Positions 59,353 through 64,000 of a stretch of 64,000 nucleotides of DNA are shown here, in pieces. A model generated the notes under the pieces. That model was not told the DNA's origin. It worked only from the letters and a program-made list of their open reading frames with translations, and ran no database searches. The translations under genes and the position numbers were made by a program. How positions within the stretch are numbered: the stretch's first letter is position 1; every line of letters starts with the position of its first letter. Source of the DNA: Daldinia sp. FL1419 (lineage: Eukaryota; Ascomycota; Sordariomycetes; Xylariales; Hypoxylaceae); assembly GCA_025201765.1 (NCBI GenBank), contig MU623423.1:62001-126000 (forward strand), given 5' to 3'.

Positions 59353-59501
59353 GGATGATGATGTTTTTAGAGGAAGACTTAGGCTATATATTATACATAA
59401 CATATCTATACTCCTGTATTCCTTTAAGAGATGCCTAGGTCATGGTGCTTTCCATCATGTAGTAACTAACATCAACCTAAGGACATTCACATCCCTTCCC
59501 T

Positions 59502-60953
59502 TCACGCCGACAGCAACTCATAATACTGCCTAAATTCCTCATCCCCCATAAGTCTCCCCAACTGCCTCTTTTCTAAATCAATAAGCACCTCCACCTCCCC
59601 TTCATTCCTCTTCGGCAACAACACGCAGATCCCAGGGCGATGCCCCGCCGGAAACCGTACGAAATCCGGCCTTCCCGTGGAACTAAACAGCGGGCCCCAA
59701 TCATCCCGGCAAAGCGCCATGTTCCGCCAAGACGTCAAGACAAGATCCTGCTCCATGGTGCTAGAGAATAGCGGTCGACGATTGCCGTGGTCGGGAATGA
59801 TTCGAGATAGCTTAACAGCGTCGCGTATAACTTTCACGTCTCGAACTTTGTTGACCGACGAGCGGATCATGGGCGCGGTGCTTCGGCCGTCTTCCTGCCC
59901 CGCTAGGACGTCCAGGGGGATCTCAGTGACGCTGTTTAAGAAGACGTTGCCGGGAAAGTCGTCGGGCGCTCCTAGGACTTTGCGCAGGTCTACTGGTACG
60001 CGGAGACGGGAGGTCTTTTCGGCTGCGGGTTGAAGATCGTCGTGTCTTGCCCGCATAATGCATCTCCAAAGTAGAGCTGCCTCTGCATCGAACGAGGAAA
60101 TCTGGGGTTCTGAGTTGTCTGCGTTTAGATCTTGACTTGACTCCCTTAAACGAGTAATCGATGCTCTTGATGCTGTGAAGATGGCCGTCACCCTGTTCCG
60201 GGGTGTCGGTCTGACTAGTGGACCCGTGGCCCCTTTTTGGAGCCCGAGTAACTGCCATAACTTGCCATCTTGCTTGATTATCTCTTTCTCTTCGTGGGCG
60301 AGGGGCGTTGCGTCGCCTTGTAGTACATCTGGGGGACGTATAGCGGTGTCAGAATTCCCGCCAGGCTCCTTAGATATGTACGGCGTAGGTTGACCCCCCA
60401 TTATATCGAGACCTTCGTGGTCGTCCTGTTGGCGCTTACAATTCCGCGCCCAGGCTGAAATAATGCTTGCCTGAGGCGGCCCATCCATAATCCCATGGTT
60501 TATACATATCGAAAGTAGGCAGCCACCGTCGATAAAATTCGCTTGGGCGACGATAGGAGAAGACTTTAATACGTCCGGACCAACGGTTGGTTCCAAGGCA
60601 GCAGGTAGCAAATGAGAGATAGGTGCCCCCTTTCTGCACAGACCCTCATACGAGACATGAAACCCTTCTGGCTTTTCCGTGAAATCATTAATACTGATCG
60701 GTACGGGTGTCTTATTCAAATCATTGTAAACGAGCTGTAGTCGCCCGTCTTTGATGCCCAAGGTCCCTGCTAGGTAAGGCCTCTGCTCGATCGTTTTCGC
60801 AAGACCTGTCTTGAGCACGTGGGATATAGTCTTCTTCTTCGCTTGATCACAGGGGAAGCACAATATCCAGCTCTGGATCACAGGAGGCCAGATACTATCA
60901 AGAGAGCTAGCGACGTATCGTTTGCAGCTATTCATGTTTTCCGCCCCCAACAT
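59502..60953 (-). CDS. acyltransferase, BAHD / trichothecene 3-O-acetyltransferase-like family
   Basis: A single-exon frame of 483 residues from the ATG at 60953; upstream in-frame codons lack another ATG. The catalytic motif HxxxD is visible as INHGIMDGPPQ (His153, Asp157), and a shortened DFGWG-like element appears as RDDWGPLF near the C-terminus. A middle block (SSFDAEAALLWRCIMRARH, then LRVPVDLRKVLG) fits the CoA-binding half of the fold. These enzymes transfer acetyl or other acyl groups from CoA to hydroxyls. In this context it would esterify a hydroxyl that one of the P450s installs on the diterpene. It is soluble, with no targeting signal. It is divergent from the aldo-keto reductase gene and convergent with P450 C. 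The acyl donor cannot be predicted. Confidence 0.88.
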   Translation of the reverse strand: MLGAENMNSCKRYVASSLDSIWPPVIQSWILCFPCDQAKKKTISHVLKTGLAKTIEQRPYLAGTLGIKDGRLQLVYNDLNKTPVPISINDFTEKPEGFHVSYEGLCRKGAPISHLLPAALEPTVGPDVLKSSPIVAQANFIDGGCLLSICINHGIMDGPPQASIISAWARNCKRQQDDHEGLDIMGGQPTPYISKEPGGNSDTAIRPPDVLQGDATPLAHEEKEIIKQDGKLWQLLGLQKGATGPLVRPTPRNRVTAIFTASRASITRLRESSQDLNADNSEPQISSFDAEAALLWRCIMRARHDDLQPAAEKTSRLRVPVDLRKVLGAPDDFPGNVFLNSVTEIPLDVLAGQEDGRSTAPMIRSSVNKVRDVKVIRDAVKLSRIIPDHGNRRPLFSSTMEQDLVLTSWRNMALCRDDWGPLFSSTGRPDFVRFPAGHRPGICVLLPKRNEGEVEVLIDLEKRQLGRLMGDEEFRQYYELLSA

Positions 60954-61415
60954 CGATCGATGTGACAAAACAAGATTCTACCAGTCCCAAGTGCGGAAAA
61001 AGTGATATCAGCTTTGAAAACCATGGTAACCTACGTCTACTTCGTAGTATCTATATTACTCTAATTCGCCGAATAGCTGACTATTATCCTACCAATGATC
61101 ACCCAGGGGCGCAATCCATCCTGTCGCCTGTGACTGAAGCTGCATATAAGCACATCTATGCAATTTCTGCGATCTGCAGTGTTACACGATATATCTCATT
61201 ATTGCATCGATGATGAATACTTTACACAGTATATTTTGGTTCAATTCACACCTCCTCTCATCTACTTGGGTACATATGGCTACCTACCTAGGTCTGTATA
61301 AGATCAAAGGTTTGTCCCTTCCAAGTGGCGAAAACACAGTGCTCATCACTTAAGTATTGTCGTCAATCATTCTGCCACCAAACTCATCTCTAAACCGGCT
61401 TATAATAATAAAAAA
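60954..61415. promoter_or_regulatory. divergent promoter region, acyltransferase / aldo-keto reductase
   Basis: 462 bases between two start codons, AT-rich, with one TACCTACCTAGG word near 61273-61285. It is short enough that the two genes very probably share control elements. No gene is seen. Confidence 0.55.
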
Positions 61416-62545
61416 ATGGCGCCACAACTCATCTTCGGTACAGCATCATTTGGGATGCCCATGACGGAATTCCAGGATGCCGAATCAGTCAAGGGCTTAC
61501 TTCGAAAGCTTGAAGAACTTGGCATTTCCCGGCTGGATTCGGGGGCCCGATATCCCCCGCCCAAACCGGGACGGTCGGAAGAGCTGATCGGCGAAGCAAA
61601 GGAAGTCAGCAGCAAATTCCTCGTCGACACTAAAATCTTCACGGATACCGCAACGGACGGAAGCGGTGACCTAACCGTCGCGGCCATTAAGAAGTCTACC
61701 GAAGGGAGTCTAAAGCGTCTACAGGCTGATGGCGTATGTTCTCAGTGAAATCATCATCAGTTTAAGCAATCATTCTAAGAGCTTTTAGGTCAATGTGCTT
61801 CACATCCACAGAGCTGACCCTGCGACTCCGCTGGAAGAGCAAGTTCAGGGCTTCAACGACCAGATTGCCCAGGGTCATTGCAAGAAGGTAAGATTAAGTC
61901 CTGCGGATTCGAACTAAAAGCTAACCGCGAGATCAAAACGCAGTGGGGCGTGTCTAATGTGTCACCGCAAGACTTGGAAAAGATGGTACAGATCTGCGAG
62001 GAAAAAGGCTTGCAAAAGCCGAGCTGCTACCAGGGAGTGTATAACCTGGTAACGCGTGGCATGGAGACCAAACTGCTGCCGCTTCTACGCGCTCATGGTA
62101 TCGCGTTTAATGGCTTTCAGTACGCACGTCATAGCCCGACTCCTCCATTGTAAGCGACTAACATAGTACTAGGCCCCTAGCCGCAGGCTTCTTGACAGGG
62201 AAGCTAGTCAATAACGAGCAGGCCGGAACCCGATTCGGCGAAGACCACCCGCTCGGAGCCATTTCGCGGCGGATGTTCGGAGGAGAGGACCTCCTAAGCG
62301 CGATGAAGAAATTCGACACCGAAGTCAAGGCACAGGGATTCACGCCGGCAGAAGTAGCAATCCGTTGGCTCGTACATCACTCTGGTCTAGGAGAGGAGGA
62401 CGGGATTGTCCTAGGCGCCAGTAAAGCCACCCAGATCGTCGAAACAGTCGGCCTTATCCGTAAGGGGCCGCTACCGGAAGCGATACTCCCGTTAGTAGAT
62501 GAGCTCTGGGGTGGTGTGAAAGGTACTCGAGGCGAGATAATCTAG
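61416..62545 (+). CDS. aldo-keto reductase, AKR7 (aflatoxin aldehyde reductase)-like
   Basis: Four exons (61416-61733, 61789-61887, 61944-62119, 62173-62545) join in phase to 321 residues, the size of a monomeric aldo-keto reductase. These NADPH-dependent barrel enzymes reduce aldehydes and ketones. The N-terminal strand is LIFGTASFGMP. The catalytic set is Asp41 and Tyr46 (LDSGARYPP), Lys73 (VDTKIF) and His113 (LHIHRADPATP). Later family marks are KKWGVSNVS, CYQGVYNLV, FNGFQPLAAGFLTGKL and the NADPH-binding GIVLGASKATQI. It is similar in plan to AKR7 enzymes that act on dialdehydes. In the cluster it may reduce a carbonyl made by a P450 or by the FAD oxidase, or protect the cell against reactive aldehydes. 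Intron 3 was set by restoring FQPLAAGF. Confidence 0.9.
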
Positions 62546-63087
62546 CCTAGAGAAAAGACTGTTCAGAAAACAGCCGTTATAATATCATCACGTATAGTAA
62601 AAAGACTATCGTATCGACTACTTTATGCCTATGAAAAATTAGATAAATGATCAGATCGAGATGCAACGTATAAGTCGTGTTTCGCTCTCGCTCGGAGGGG
62701 AACGGATTCGTACCTGAGACTTCGTAAACCCCGATATCGACGTAGCACTCAACTTATATATATATTGTCTTGCTAAATAAAAACACAAGCTCGACGTCGC
62801 ACTGTGCCGTGCGGTTACACGAGCTCCATGTACTTCATAAGCCGTGAAGCAGGCTGGATCCTTCAATGTACCTAACATCTGCAACTAGGACTACCCCTTA
62901 CATGCGAATGATATGTCAACTCGAGTTATTAAACAGGTACCTAGCACATTAGAGTGTCCTGGCTCGTATTTACTCAAAGAAGCCGAAATATAAGCTTTGC
63001 AAGGTATGATTCGGCAGGTAAGGGATCCAACAGCCTTCTCTTGAACGAAACACCACTAAGCAGAGCAGCCATCATTCTAATTCCAGC
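62546..63087. other. intergenic, promoter side of hydrolase gene
   Basis: 542 bases with no gene. The first 250 bases are AT-rich; a GGTACCTAG word lies near 62936. The last 100 bases are presumably the promoter of the alpha/beta hydrolase. Confidence 0.5.
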
Positions 63088-64000
63088 ATGGCCCAACGCC
63101 ACGGCATATTCCAATATCTCCGCCTCAAACTCATCGTCGTGCTACTGCGCATCTTCGTCGCCTCTGATTCGAAGAAAAACCAGCAGCGCGACAGAGACTT
63201 ATCTCCACCAGAGATCGTCAAAGAAGATGTCAAGATCCCATCCCGCGAGCCCGGGCGATACATCGCTGCGCATCTCTATCTCCCAGCCGAATACTCCAGC
63301 TCTTCGCTGTCGCCAAAGCCCCTGCCGATACTCGTCAACTGGCATAGCAGCGGTTTTATTTTTCCGTTACTAGGGAACGACGTATTATTCTGCGCACGCT
63401 TAGCCCGTGACGCAGGGGTCGCCGTTCTCGACGCAGATTACCGCAAGGGTCCTGAGAACACCTTTCCCCTTGCACTCCACGACGCCGAGGACGTTCTCCG
63501 GTGGGTAGCGACGCAGAACCACCGCTTTGACCAGAAGCGCGTCGCTGTGTCGGGTTTCAGCGCGGGGGGGAATATTGCCGTCGTGGCTGCTACTGCGTTA
63601 AGAAGGCGGCTAGAAGAGATCAACATACAAATCGTCTTATCTTTCTACCCTCTCGTCGATATGGCCAAAGCCCCGGAGGAGAAAAAGGTTCCGCATCCGA
63701 TTAACCCCCACCCCATATGGGCGCTGCACCTATTCAACGATAGTTACGCGCCAGACGTAAGCTCGAGGGCAGACCCAGCTATTTCTCCTAGCTTAGCCAA
63801 CCCGGAGGACTTCCCACCTACTGTTGCGTTCATTACTGCGGAAGGGGACACTTTAAGACCAGAAGTAGATGATCTCGTAGAGAGACTAAAGTCCGGTACT
63901 CTGAAAAAGATCGTCAATGAGGTTCTCGAAGGCGTGCCTCACGCTTTCGATAAAGGTTGCGAAGAAGGGACTATAGCGTGGACTCGGCGGGATCAGGCTT
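63088..64000 (+). CDS. alpha/beta hydrolase, hormone-sensitive-lipase-like (fold-3), 3' end cut by right edge
   Basis: The frame is open from the ATG at 63088 to the right edge, 304 residues so far, and is probably close to complete. The fold-3 esterase plan is clear: an N-terminal helix, ILVNWHSSGF (the oxyanion HGGG position, here HSSG, His86), DADYRKGPENTFPLALHDAE, the nucleophile Ser158 in SGFSAGGN, Asp254 in AEGDTLRPE and His285 in GVPHAFDKG. HSSG for HGGG changes the oxyanion-hole loop but is seen in fungal members. A plausible role is deacylation or lactone chemistry on the diterpenoid, opposing the acyltransferase, or unrelated ester hydrolysis. The upstream neighbour on the same strand is the aldo-keto reductase. 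Membership of the cluster is likely but depends on what lies to the right. Confidence 0.82.
   Translation, partial: MAQRHGIFQYLRLKLIVVLLRIFVASDSKKNQQRDRDLSPPEIVKEDVKIPSREPGRYIAAHLYLPAEYSSSSLSPKPLPILVNWHSSGFIFPLLGNDVLFCARLARDAGVAVLDADYRKGPENTFPLALHDAEDVLRWVATQNHRFDQKRVAVSGFSAGGNIAVVAATALRRRLEEINIQIVLSFYPLVDMAKAPEEKKVPHPINPHPIWALHLFNDSYAPDVSSRADPAISPSLANPEDFPPTVAFITAEGDTLRPEVDDLVERLKSGTLKKIVNEVLEGVPHAFDKGCEEGTIAWTRRDQA

Overview
This window is nuclear DNA of a filamentous ascomycete (Pezizomycotina, most likely a sordariomycete). Evidence: short GT-AG introns of about 45-75 bases with CTAAC-type branch sites, Zn2Cys6 regulators, a HeLo-type incompatibility relic, gibberellin-cluster-style P450s, and many TACCTAGGTA-like words between genes. 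The species cannot be named from the sequence. Gene models were built by joining open frames at splice sites whose phases agree. Family names rest on motifs read by eye, not on database searches.

Left third (1-24.8 kb), mostly housekeeping genes: an ankyrin-like fragment cut by the left edge; a frameshifted HeLo/kinase-like pseudogene; V-ATPase subunit H; mitochondrial methylmalonate-semialdehyde dehydrogenase; an F-box protein; a histidine acid phosphatase-like membrane protein; a cytosolic ABC-F ATPase; a ubiquitin C-terminal hydrolase with a 28-base first exon; and an eleven-exon Zn2Cys6 transcription factor with a 9-base exon.

Middle (24.8-42 kb): about 14 kb with almost no recognisable gene. 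It holds a MITE-like inverted repeat, microsatellites and one convincing small gene (53 residues, cysteine-rich). A single-exon Zn2Cys6 regulator at 39-40 kb closes this stretch.

Right third (42.9-64 kb): a diterpenoid biosynthetic gene cluster. A bifunctional copalyl diphosphate/kaurene synthase-like cyclase of 983 residues carries a class II DADD motif and a class I domain. It is followed by three cytochrome P450s, a berberine-bridge-type FAD oxidase, a rhodopsin-domain membrane protein, a BAHD-like acyltransferase, an aldo-keto reductase and an alpha/beta hydrolase that runs off the right edge. Eight of these genes form four back-to-back pairs in a row, each pair sharing a 460-970 base promoter region. 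The inferred pathway is cyclisation of geranylgeranyl diphosphate, P450 and FAD-dependent oxidation, carbonyl reduction, and acylation or deacylation. No GGPP synthase or transporter is visible, so the cluster may continue to the right. The cyclase's class I aspartate-rich motif reads DKYLE, with lysine in place of the usual second acidic residue, and the third P450 departs from its family in the I-helix. These are the best leads for unusual chemistry.
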